Assembly (NCBI GenBank): GCA_017523185.1
Contig: JAFWXB010000121.1
Location: 1-8,479, forward strand
Direction: 5' to 3'
Source: Lachnospiraceae bacterium
GTDB lineage: Bacteria > Bacillota_A > Clostridia > Lachnospirales > Lachnospiraceae
Length of the DNA: 8,479 nt
Under the pieces are notes generated by a model that was not told the DNA's origin, ran no database searches, and saw nothing but the letters and a program-made list of their open reading frames with translations. Positions 1 through 4,461 of the stretch are shown here, in pieces; the first letter of the stretch is position 1; each line of letters begins with the position of its first letter. A program made the position numbers and the translations under genes.

Positions 1-231
1 TGTTAGCTTTCCGTCTGCATTACCATCTGCTACTTCTAAAATTGCATTATACAAATTTATATCTGGTATTCCATTTTCATCATTCGTAATTATCACTTCA
101 TTTTCTTCTATTGTTAATTCTGTATTACTTGTATTCATTTCAGTTGCTTGTACAATGCTTAAATTAGAACAAATCATTGTTATAGACAATCCTACTGCTA
201 ATAATTTTTTCACTAATTTCCTATTTCTCAT
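1..231 (-). CDS. Partial secreted surface protein, probably leucine-rich-repeat type
   Basis: Only the first 77 codons are present; the gene runs off the left edge. The ATG at 229-231 has an AAGGAG Shine-Dalgarno at 238-243 (6-nt spacing), which fixes the start. The N-terminus is a clear signal peptide: basic start (residues 2-9 include RNRK and KK), hydrophobic core (about 10-27), and a probable signal peptidase I site after VQA (27-29). The mature part has an acidic stretch, then GIPDINLYNAILEVADGN followed by ADGKLT. From memory this resembles the N-terminal cap of clostridial leucine-rich-repeat surface proteins, where a short helix precedes a DxNxDG calcium-type loop. No repeats are visible because of the truncation, so the LRR call is inference. 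Secretion is well supported. The gene is divergent from the XRE regulator at 388 and shares its control region. Confidence 0.7.
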   Translation of the reverse strand, partial: MRNRKLVKKLLAVGLSITMICSNLSIVQATEMNTSNTELTIEENEVIITNDENGIPDINLYNAILEVADGNADGKLT

Positions 232-268
232 ATTTTTCTCCTTTTCTTCATCTCTATAACTATTATTT

Positions 269-280
269 TTACACTTTCAT
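269..280 (-). other. Three-codon leader ORF with strong Shine-Dalgarno
   Basis: On the minus strand AGAGGTGAT (about 286-294) is followed by ATG AAA GTG TAA at 280-269. It lies in the predicted 5' leader of the surface-protein gene, about 40 nt before its start. The ribosome site is as good as those of real genes here, but the ORF encodes only three residues. It could be a regulatory mini-ORF, a relic of an older start, or chance. Confidence 0.35.
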
Positions 281-298
281 AACAATCACCTCTTTTAT

Positions 299-320
299 AC
301 ATTATCTAATGTTTACATTA
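299..320. promoter_or_regulatory. Operator candidate: three alternating ACATTA half-sites
   Basis: The sequence reads ACATTA, TC, TAATGT, TT, ACATTA: three perfect half-sites in alternating orientation with an 8-bp period, forming two overlapping perfect 14-bp palindromes (299-312 and 307-320). It covers the -10 (317-322) and predicted start point of the minus-strand promoter for the surface-protein gene, a classic repressor position. The adjacent divergent XRE regulator is the obvious candidate ligand, but that link is inference. Confidence 0.5.
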
Positions 321-345
321 TATATCTTTTAAATCAGTTATTCAA
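317..345 (-). promoter_or_regulatory. Sigma-A promoter for the surface-protein gene
   Basis: On the minus strand, TTGAAT (345-340) is separated by 17 nt from a consensus TATAAT (322-317). Transcription would start near 310, giving a leader of about 80 nt that contains the three-codon ORF at 280-269. Confidence 0.6.
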
Positions 346-366
346 GCAAAATATATTGGTTATAAT
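338..366 (+). promoter_or_regulatory. Promoter for the XRE regulator
   Basis: A consensus -10 TATAAT lies at 361-366 with a weak -35 (TTATTC, 338-343) at 17-nt spacing. The -35 overlaps that of the divergent minus promoter, so the two probably compete. The start point would be near 373, leaving a very short leader just ahead of the Shine-Dalgarno at 375-380. Confidence 0.5.
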
Positions 367-387
367 CATTTGAAAAGGAGATTTCAC

Positions 388-612
388 ATGATTAGATTAC
401 GCATTTTAGATATTCTTACAGAACAAAATCACAGCAAATACTGGTTATTTAAACGTATGGAAATGAGCTATCAAAATTTTAATAAAATTGTAAATAATGA
501 AACTACATCTATTCGCTTTGATAACCTTGAAAAATTAAGTACCATTTTAGATTGTCCCATTGGTGATTTATTTGAAGTTATTCCTGAAGATAATACTGAC
601 TTAGACAACTAA
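388..612 (+). CDS. Small XRE/Cro-C1-type HTH transcriptional regulator
   Basis: A 74-residue DNA-binding protein consisting of essentially one helix-turn-helix domain. I start it at the ATG at 388 because AAGGAG (375-380) stands 7 nt before it; the in-frame TTG at 370 has no ribosome site and would place that Shine-Dalgarno inside the gene. Residues about 5-65 fit the Cro/C1 fold of the short YozG-like type: helix 1 ILDILTEQ, the HTH around SKYWLFKRMEMSYQNFNKIV, then FDNLEKLSTILDCPIGDLFEV, with the Leu-x-Cys-(x)3-Asp ending usual in this family. The acidic tail (PEDNTDLDN) has no known role. It is divergent from the surface-protein gene and followed by its own terminator. It probably represses its own and the divergent promoter through the 299-320 half-sites (inference). 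Confidence 0.85.
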   Translation: MIRLRILDILTEQNHSKYWLFKRMEMSYQNFNKIVNNETTSIRFDNLEKLSTILDCPIGDLFEVIPEDNTDLDN

Positions 613-631
613 TATCCATTACAAAATAGAA

Positions 632-661
632 AACGGTATGGAAGATTTCTCCCATACCGTT
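632..661 (+). terminator. Rho-independent terminator after the XRE gene
   Basis: Perfect 10-bp stem AACGGTATGG (632-641) / CCATACCGTT (652-661) with a 10-nt loop, 20 nt after the XRE stop and followed by a T-rich stretch (CTGTTCTTTAT). It could also stop minus-strand transcription coming from the gene at 824-1684. Confidence 0.8.
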
Positions 662-823
662 CTGTTCTTTATAAATTTATTCTATTTGGAAAAATTTTCT
701 GATATATTACTTTCTATATATCTAATTTACCACCTAAATCTAATTTTATTTATTTTTATGTATCATAAAATATTAAAATTTACAAATAGTATATTAAAGA
801 AATTTAAACTATCTGTTTTTTTA

Positions 824-1684
824 TTAAACTACTATTTCCATCTGCTTTGTTATTCGATTGAAATAATAGATATTATTAGATAACCAAAGTTCTTGCTCTA
901 TTTCTTTTATACTAATTTTTTTCATAATTTCAGCTAATTCTCTTGGTTTTATTTTTTCTTCTTCTAAAATTAATGTAACTTCTTCTATGGAATTCGGAAA
1001 AATATAAATATTTTTTTGATGCTTTTGTGCTAATAATTCTAATAAATCTATTCTTAGTATTCCACAAGCACCATCATACCTTGTTTTATTTGTCATTACA
1101 TATTCCTTATTTTCTATTTCTTCAAATGAAAATTCATTAATAAGTTTCCTAATATCATAAATGATAAATTCTTTTGATTTTAAATTATTCATTGCAATTT
1201 CAAATAGTTCTTTTTCGTTTATCTCCCAATTTCGTAACATCTCTTTTGAAATTGGATAAGAACACATGCTTCTTTCTTCTTTAAGATGTATTTTATAAAT
1301 AATTGCTAAATCAAGAAAGCTTTTAAATACTATATTTTCTAAAAATTCTTGATTCCACTCTTTATTAATTAAATAAGGATAAATTCGCTTTTTTACAGAA
1401 TCCCACTCTCTATTTAATATTTCTGGCATTTTTATATAACCAGCTTCTATCATAAATTGAATTAAACTTTTACAAGTTTTTTCAAGGTTTTTATGTTTTT
1501 TATAATCTTCATACAGATTATCCCACGCAATAATAGGAATTTCTTCCATATTTTCGATTCGAAATGTTAAAAACTCTTTCACTACATGATTATTCTTTAT
1601 AATCACTTTATTAAACAGTTCTATGTCATTTGGCAACTCCTCTTTTAGTTTTTGAATTAAATTGTTTTTAAATTCGTTATACAT
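824..1684 (-). CDS. DUF5688-like protein of unknown function
   Basis: A 286-residue cytoplasmic protein; start fixed by AGGAGG at 1691-1696 with 6-nt spacing to ATG. No signal peptide or membrane segment is visible. It has the pattern I associate with DUF5688 proteins, abundant in Lachnospiraceae: an N-terminal alpha-helical part, a central FLDLAIIYKI segment (123-132), and a conserved C-terminal module with YVMTNKTRYDGACGIL (195-210), a beta-strand-like IYIFPNSIEEVTLI (226-239) and an LSNNIYYFNR ending (268-277). In relatives the same module reads roughly 'YVLTN...GA..ML... FYILPSSIHEVIL... LS..VY.YDR'. The biochemical function is unknown to me. It stands alone on its strand, with the terminator at 632-661 downstream and the Rpn remnant upstream. 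Paralogue-rich accessory families like this often sit near mobile DNA, as here. Confidence 0.75.
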   Translation of the reverse strand: MYNEFKNNLIQKLKEELPNDIELFNKVIIKNNHVVKEFLTFRIENMEEIPIIAWDNLYEDYKKHKNLEKTCKSLIQFMIEAGYIKMPEILNREWDSVKKRIYPYLINKEWNQEFLENIVFKSFLDLAIIYKIHLKEERSMCSYPISKEMLRNWEINEKELFEIAMNNLKSKEFIIYDIRKLINEFSFEEIENKEYVMTNKTRYDGACGILRIDLLELLAQKHQKNIYIFPNSIEEVTLILEEEKIKPRELAEIMKKISIKEIEQELWLSNNIYYFNRITKQMEIVV

Positions 1685-1810
1685 AGTATATCCTCCTAAT
1701 ATTTTACTGATAATTTATGTTACCACTCTTTGTTCATTTCTACCATCGTAATTTATATTTTTAAATCTCTAAAAAACTTTATTTTTTCATAAAAGCTTTC
1801 CAAACTAAAA

Positions 1811-1849
1811 ATAGACCTAAAAATATTTCTTAAATACCTCTAGGTCTAT
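1811..1849 (-). terminator. Terminator after the first Rpn C-terminal fragment
   Basis: Arms ATAGACCTA (1811-1819) and TAGGTCTAT (1841-1849) with a smaller internal TATTT/AAATA stem. On the minus strand the stem runs into TTTTTAG. It sits 22 nt after the stop of the reading frame ending at 1872, so this fragment still has a working-looking 3' end. Confidence 0.65.
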
Positions 1850-1871
1850 CATATTTACTTTCTTATTTTGA

Positions 1872-2051
1872 TTAATCTACTTTCTCATTTTTTATCATTT
1901 CCACATATTCTGCCTGCTCTGATTCCGGTATCTCTAATATTCTCATTACTTCTTGTACAGATAATTGCATATTTTTCATTAAATTAATGATAGAAACTAA
2001 AATACCTTTTTTTATTCCCGTTTGCTCTACACCTTTACTTAAATTACACAT
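1872..2051 (-). CDS. Stand-alone Rpn C-terminal domain (putative antitoxin-like small protein)
   Basis: A 59-residue reading frame starting MCNLSKGVEQ. It is homologous to residues 259-324 of the full-length Rpn protein at 4462-5436: charged KG linker, then ILVSIINLMKNMQLS and a helical ending (LEIPESEQAEYVEM). I chose the ATG at 2049-2051 because a perfect AGGAGG (2060-2065) lies 8 nt before it; the upstream in-frame GTG at 2084 has no clear ribosome site. The tail differs from the full-length protein at many positions but has no frameshift or stop, unlike the region just upstream. It may be a decaying remnant, or a retained small protein that binds the Rpn nuclease, as the intragenic antitoxins of E. 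coli Rpn proteins do. The second reading is inference. Confidence 0.5.
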   Translation of the reverse strand: MCNLSKGVEQTGIKKGILVSIINLMKNMQLSVQEVMRILEIPESEQAEYVEMIKNEKVD

Positions 2052-2159
2052 CAGCGATACCTCCTGTTCCAATTTTTGAATCACCTGTATTTCAAAATCT
2101 TCTTTTAATATTTGCTTCTTTTCCTATACATTTGTCTTCGTAAATAATAAACTATTATT
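1872..2159 (-). pseudogene. 3' remnant of an Rpn/PD-(D/E)XK nuclease gene
   Basis: Reading upstream of 2051 in the same frame gives NNSLLFTKTNV, a TAG stop (2124-2126), then EKKQILKEDFEIQ. This aligns directly with residues about 222-247 of the full-length Rpn protein, where the stop position holds a Gln (CAG to TAG). A second in-frame stop lies at 2160-2162, where similarity ends. The nuclease domain is missing entirely. As an Rpn gene this copy is therefore broken by both N-terminal deletion and a nonsense codon, although the frame from 2051 onward is intact. Confidence 0.75.
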
Positions 2160-2199
2160 CTATACACATCTATTAATTTTATTACTTTTTATAAAACCC

Positions 2200-2484
2200 T
2201 TAAAATACTTCTATCTCTTTCAACATAAGCAATGTATTTCTTACTCCTACTAAATATGCAATATCACAAACACGAGCATTTGCTGTCCAAATAGAAACAG
2301 TATAGTCTTCTACTATTTTCTGTTGATATTGGTCTAAATTAAGAGCTTCTAATTGTTTTTCTTGTTCGGCTAGTTCTTTCTTGTTTTGAATATAAATTTC
2401 ATCATTTTTTAATTGTTCTTCTATACTATACTCTATAATATTTCCTAACCCCATTTCAAGTAGTTCTTCTACTATCTTTCCCAT
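2200..2484 (-). CDS. Small helical protein, possibly DUF6809-like
   Basis: A 94-residue protein with AAGGAGG (2491-2497) 6 nt before its ATG, so translation looks genuine. It is predicted to be mostly alpha-helical: an N-terminal acidic helix (MGKIVEELLEMGLGN), a charged coiled-coil-like centre (KNDEIYIQNKKELAEQEKQLEAL, about residues 26-48), and a C-terminal region ending AYLVGVRNTLLMLKE. The layout (helical middle with Lys/Glu, then a short 'F/Y..G...G..L' helix near the end) recalls DUF6809-type small proteins seen with clostridial phage and mobile elements, but I hold this loosely. No catalytic motif is visible. It is divergent from the XRE gene at 2593, and the palindromic control region between them suggests co-regulation. 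Confidence 0.6.
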   Translation of the reverse strand: MGKIVEELLEMGLGNIIEYSIEEQLKNDEIYIQNKKELAEQEKQLEALNLDQYQQKIVEDYTVSIWTANARVCDIAYLVGVRNTLLMLKEIEVF

Positions 2485-2512
2485 ACATATCCTCCTTTTT
2501 CCTCATATATTT

Positions 2513-2543
2513 ATTATAACATATTGTGATTATATCCACAATA
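2513..2543 (-). promoter_or_regulatory. Promoter with TATTGTG-N8-CACAATA operator candidate
   Basis: On the minus strand TTGTGG (2541-2536) and TATAAT (2518-2513) are spaced by 17 nt and drive the small gene at 2200-2484. A perfect palindrome with 7-bp arms, TATTGTG (2522-2528) and CACAATA (2537-2543), overlaps the -35 and spacer, a position where a bound repressor would block RNA polymerase. Confidence 0.5.
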
Positions 2544-2548
2544 CAGAT

Positions 2549-2570
2549 TTTCAATATTGAAATTTATAAT
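2549..2570 (+). promoter_or_regulatory. Palindrome and -10 for the second XRE gene
   Basis: A perfect 14-bp palindrome TTTCAATATTGAAA (2549-2562) is followed immediately by a consensus -10 TATAAT (2565-2570). No good -35 is seen, so the promoter may be weak or activator-dependent. The palindrome is suitably placed for autoregulation by the XRE protein. Confidence 0.4.
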
Positions 2571-2592
2571 AAACTCATAATAAATAAAGGAC

Positions 2593-2799
2593 GTGATAAA
2601 AATTATAGATTATACACCACTTTGGGAAACAATGCGTAAAAAGAATATATCACAATATCAACTATTAAAATCGGGCATTGATAATAAAACTTTAGACTCT
2701 TTAAAGAAAAACAAAAATATTACACTTCTTACCGTTGAAAAAATTTGTAAAATTTTAAATTGTACTCCAAATGATATTGTACTATTTCAAGATGAATAA
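2593..2799 (+). CDS. Small XRE/Cro-C1-type HTH regulator (start uncertain)
   Basis: A 68-residue single-domain repressor of the same short family as the protein at 388-612. The pattern is DYTPLWETMRKKNISQYQLLK, then IDNKTLDSLKKNKNITLLTVEKICKILNCTPNDIV, with the recognition helix around NKTLDSLKKNK. The start is unclear. GTG at 2593 is the only conventional candidate near the end of homology, but AAAGGA ends only 1 nt before it. The stretch AAGGACGTGAT (2587-2597) is a near-perfect complement of the 16S 3' end, and 8 nt after its core lies an in-frame ATT (2602-2604), a rare start codon. Either choice leaves the HTH domain intact. It is divergent from the small gene at 2200-2484, and its stop lies at the edge of a long inverted repeat that may terminate it. 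Confidence 0.8.
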   Translation: MIKIIDYTPLWETMRKKNISQYQLLKSGIDNKTLDSLKKNKNITLLTVEKICKILNCTPNDIVLFQDE

Positions 2800-2900
2800 A
2801 AGGTTTGTCGGAAAATGAAAAATATATATAAATTTCCGTATGCATTCTTTTCAAGAATACCATATTCTGTATATTAATTCTATTTTCCGATACTCCTTTT
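2798..2900. repeat. 103-bp structured inverted repeat between converging genes
   Basis: The outer arms 2798-2816 and 2882-2900 pair over 17 of 19 positions, including one G-U (AAAAGG.. TCGGAAAAT with ATTTTCCGA ..CCTTTT). Inside is a second hairpin, TATG-c-ATTCTT / AAGAAT-ac-CATA (2839-2864). A third segment, TTTCCG (2833-2838), can compete with 2883-2889 for the left arm CGGAAA. It lies between the XRE stop (2797-2799) and the relaxase stop (2925), so it may be a bidirectional terminator. The size and terminal symmetry would also fit a small MITE-like insertion. Confidence 0.5.
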
Positions 2901-2924
2901 ATTACAATATCTTATTTTTTTGCT

Positions 2925-3413
2925 CTATTTCTGTTTTATTTTCTTATTGAAAATCACTTCATCAATTAAAATATCCATACACTTTTTAGCATATTCTCTT
3001 AACTCACTAATATCAAAAAATCCACAATAATTTCCATTCGTATATGCAACAGTATTGATTCCCATATGAATATGTAAATGTTTGGTGTCATCATGTACTG
3101 CAAATATTACTTGTCTTTCATAAGCAAAATATTGTGCTATCATTTCTGCTAATCTTCTTACCTCTAAAGGTGTAAAAGGTAAACTTTCTTCAATCGAAAT
3201 TACGATATGAACAATCTGCTTATTTTCCATTTTATTATATACTTTTTTTACCATATAAAATTCTCTTATAACCAAATCCGGAGAGATAGCAAACACTCCA
3301 TAACCACCTATTAACTTTGGGTTTTGTAATCTCATAATATAATTTACTACTTTTTCTACTGCATCATGATTTCTATAATTTCCTTGTGGTAAACTTACTA
3401 TAACTGCTGACAT
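2925..3413 (-). CDS. Minimal relaxase/mobilization nuclease domain protein (MobA-like, HUH)
   Basis: A 162-residue protein that matches only the catalytic core of MOBP-type relaxases (PF03432-like), which nick oriT and stay covalently bound through a tyrosine. Visible motifs: an N-terminal VVNYIMR with candidate nucleophile Tyr25, and the metal-binding HUH motif HDDTKHLHIHMGIN (107-120, His112, His114 and His116, followed by the family's Asn120). Classical relaxases are 300-600 residues with C-terminal domains; here the protein ends soon after the core in a basic tail (NKKIKQK). It overlaps the upstream MobC-like gene by 16 nt, implying translational coupling; the nearest Shine-Dalgarno (GAGAGG, 3426-3431) is 12 nt from the ATG. 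Catalytic residues look intact, so it may be a compact functional relaxase or a truncated one. Confidence 0.85.
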   Translation of the reverse strand: MSAVIVSLPQGNYRNHDAVEKVVNYIMRLQNPKLIGGYGVFAISPDLVIREFYMVKKVYNKMENKQIVHIVISIEESLPFTPLEVRRLAEMIAQYFAYERQVIFAVHDDTKHLHIHMGINTVAYTNGNYCGFFDISELREYAKKCMDILIDEVIFNKKIKQK

Positions 3414-3676
3414 ATATATTCTATTCCTCTCACTAATTTTTTTTCATCTTCTTCTAATAATTCGTATCTATGTATAATATCTGTACATACTGTTGATAAT
3501 TCACATACAGCTTTGATGCAATTTGTATTTGTATGATTTAACTTCTCATAAACTGCTTGTCTAATATAGTCACTTTCACTAATTCCCATATTTCTTGAAG
3601 CTCTCTCTATTTTTATAGATTCTTCTTCTGTAAATCTAATTGTTTTCTTTTGTATTCTTTCTTTACTTCCGTTCAT
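3398..3676 (-). CDS. MobC-like ribbon-helix-helix relaxosome accessory protein
   Basis: A 92-residue protein with a short basic N-terminus (MNGSKERIQKK), then TIRFTEEESIKIERASRNMG and ISESDYIRQAV, the ribbon-helix-helix signature of mobilization accessory proteins that bind oriT and help the relaxase nick. I start at the ATG at 3674-3676, which has AAAGGA (3685-3690) at 8 nt; the longer frame from GTG 3700 or ATG 3694 has no ribosome site and would include the Shine-Dalgarno. The C-terminal half is helical and acidic (YELLEEDEKKLVRG). It overlaps the relaxase gene by 16 nt, forming a two-gene mobilization operon, with the hairpin-rich oriT candidate just upstream. The family assignment rests on the RHH pattern plus gene order. 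Confidence 0.8.
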   Translation of the reverse strand: MNGSKERIQKKTIRFTEEESIKIERASRNMGISESDYIRQAVYEKLNHTNTNCIKAVCELSTVCTDIIHRYELLEEDEKKLVRGIEYICQQL

Positions 3677-3709
3677 TCTTCTTTTCCTTTCCATTGACAC
3701 TATTTAGCA

Positions 3710-3759
3710 GGTAATCAACTGTCCGACATTTCTGTCTTTCAGTCAATTACCTACGGTAA
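3710..3759. other. Candidate origin of transfer (oriT) hairpin region
   Basis: Upstream of the mobC-like gene lies a nested inverted repeat: GGTAAT (3710-3715) with ATTACC (3746-3751), ACTG (3718-3721) with CAGT (3740-3743), and GACA (3725-3728) with TGTC (3733-3736). A second perfect repeat TTACC-TAC-GGTAA (3747-3759) shares its arm, giving three related GGTAA-type units. Hairpins directly beside mobC/relaxase genes are where oriT is usually found. It is less AT-rich than the flanking sequence. No nic site can be assigned by eye. Confidence 0.45.
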
Positions 3760-3852
3760 CCTTTATCTATTTGTTAGTAATTTTATATTTTATTACCACT
3801 TATTATCAAAAATTATTCTATTTTGTCTATTCCCTTATAACTAAATAATGGA

Positions 3853-3876
3853 TTATTTATACAACATTATAAATAA
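3853..3876. promoter_or_regulatory. Palindrome overlapping the probable -10 of the excisionase gene
   Basis: Perfect 9-bp arms TTATTTATA (3853-3861) and TATAAATAA (3868-3876) around CAACAT. The right arm contains TATAAA, a plausible -10 for the gene at 3900, though no clear -35 is visible. Being pure A/T arms, it could arise by chance more easily than the other palindromes. Confidence 0.3.
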
Positions 3877-3899
3877 CTATATCTTGGAGGTATAACATA

Positions 3900-4103
3900 A
3901 TGTTTCAAAATACTTACAATGATATGATAAGCATTGATGATTTATGTGAAATGCTCACAATCGGAAAAAATACTGCTTACCATCTATTAAAAACAAATCA
4001 AATAAAAGCATTTAAAATTGGTCGAATATGGAAAATTCCTAGAAATTCTGTTTCTGATTATGTAGTATCACAAACAAAAAATAATATTCCGTTTTCCAAA
4101 TAA
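3900..4103 (+). CDS. Excisionase/MerR-like helix-turn-helix DNA-binding protein
   Basis: A 67-residue protein with GGAGG 9 nt before its ATG. It matches the HTH_17 'excisionase family DNA-binding domain': ISIDDLCEMLTIGKNTAYHLLK (about residues 10-31), then the wing IKAFKIGRIWKIPRNSVSDYV (35-55). The GRIWKIPRN segment is the hallmark of this winged-helix family. Such proteins bend DNA at attachment sites to direct integrases toward excision, or act as small regulators. It is divergent from the mobilization pair and close to the candidate oriT, as expected in an integrative mobilizable element. However, no integrase gene is present in this window, so an Xis role is inferred from family and neighbours only. 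Confidence 0.85.
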   Translation: MFQNTYNDMISIDDLCEMLTIGKNTAYHLLKTNQIKAFKIGRIWKIPRNSVSDYVVSQTKNNIPFSK

Positions 4104-4136
4104 AAGCTAAACTTTTTATTATGATTTCTTAAGAAA

Positions 4137-4172
4137 AAGTCCTCAGAAGTATATTAAACTTCTGAGGACTTC
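4137..4172 (-). terminator. Strong bidirectional terminator between excisionase and second Rpn fragment
   Basis: A perfect 14-bp stem, AAGTCCTCAGAAGT (4137-4150) with ACTTCTGAGGACTT (4159-4172), and an 8-nt loop. On the minus strand it runs into TTTTTCTT and ends the transcript reading through 4201-4410; on the plus strand it lies 33 nt after the excisionase stop and may serve that gene too. Confidence 0.85.
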
Positions 4173-4200
4173 TTACTGTAACCTTTTTGGCTATTCCATC

Positions 4201-4410
4201 TTAACTATAATTTTTTAATATCTCTATATATTCTGCTTGTTCTTCTTTTGGTATCTCTAATACATTCATTGTTTCCATTTCTGATAAATGCATATTTTTC
4301 ATTAAATTTATAATAGAAACTAATACGCCTTGTTTTTTTCCTTGTTCTATCCCTTGTTCTATCCCTTTTTTTCTGCCTTTTTCTTCTACGCCTTTACTTA
4401 AATTACACAT
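4201..4410 (-). CDS. Second stand-alone Rpn C-terminal domain (putative antitoxin-like small protein)
   Basis: A 69-residue frame starting MCNLSKGVEEKGRKKG and almost identical at DNA level to the 3' end of the adjacent full-length Rpn gene (4281-4410 against 4545-4662). It carries one extra GIEQ unit in its linker, then GVLVSIINLMKNMHLS and a more diverged ending. GAGG (4419-4422) stands 8 nt before the ATG. Homology continues about 11 codons upstream (ITKITNEVLQ) before an in-frame TAG at 4456-4458, only a few bases from the full-length gene's stop (4462). It is most simply a tandem duplicate of the C-terminal coding segment. Preservation of the Shine-Dalgarno, start, frame and a downstream terminator leaves open that the small protein is made and acts on the Rpn nuclease. 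It could equally be an untranslated relic. Confidence 0.55.
   Translation of the reverse strand: MCNLSKGVEEKGRKKGIEQGIEQGKKQGVLVSIINLMKNMHLSEMETMNVLEIPKEEQAEYIEILKNYS
4281..4410. repeat. Rpn tail direct repeat, copy 1 (130 bp)
   Basis: Identical to 4545-4662 apart from one additional 12-bp unit. The pair forms a direct repeat about 260 bp apart that could support deletion or expansion by recombination. Confidence 0.85.
4341..4364. repeat. 12-bp tandem repeat in the linker of the Rpn tail
   Basis: Two exact copies of CTTGTTCTATCC, coding on the minus strand for repeated GIEQ in the Gly/Lys/Glu-rich linker. The full-length gene has a single copy at the matching place, indicating in-frame slippage. 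Confidence 0.85.
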
Positions 4411-4461
4411 TTGTAATACCTCATTTGTAATTTTTGTAATATTTATATTTAAAAGCTATTT

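Noticed and set aside
370..387. TTG start upstream of the first XRE gene
   Set aside because: The AAGGAG ribosome site lies between this TTG and the ATG at 388, so the longer form would translate its own Shine-Dalgarno.
638..883. 81-codon plus-strand frame rich in Phe, Leu and Ile
   Set aside because: It begins inside the terminator stem, overlaps the end of the DUF5688-like gene on the other strand, has no ribosome site, and its hydrophobic composition follows from AT-rich DNA.
4341..4364. CRISPR or minisatellite array
   Set aside because: Only two 12-bp units, in frame within a coding linker, with no spacers.
1872..4410. Mobile element inserted into and splitting one Rpn gene
   Set aside because: Both flanking fragments are C-terminal copies rather than the two halves of one gene, so a simple insertion split does not explain them.
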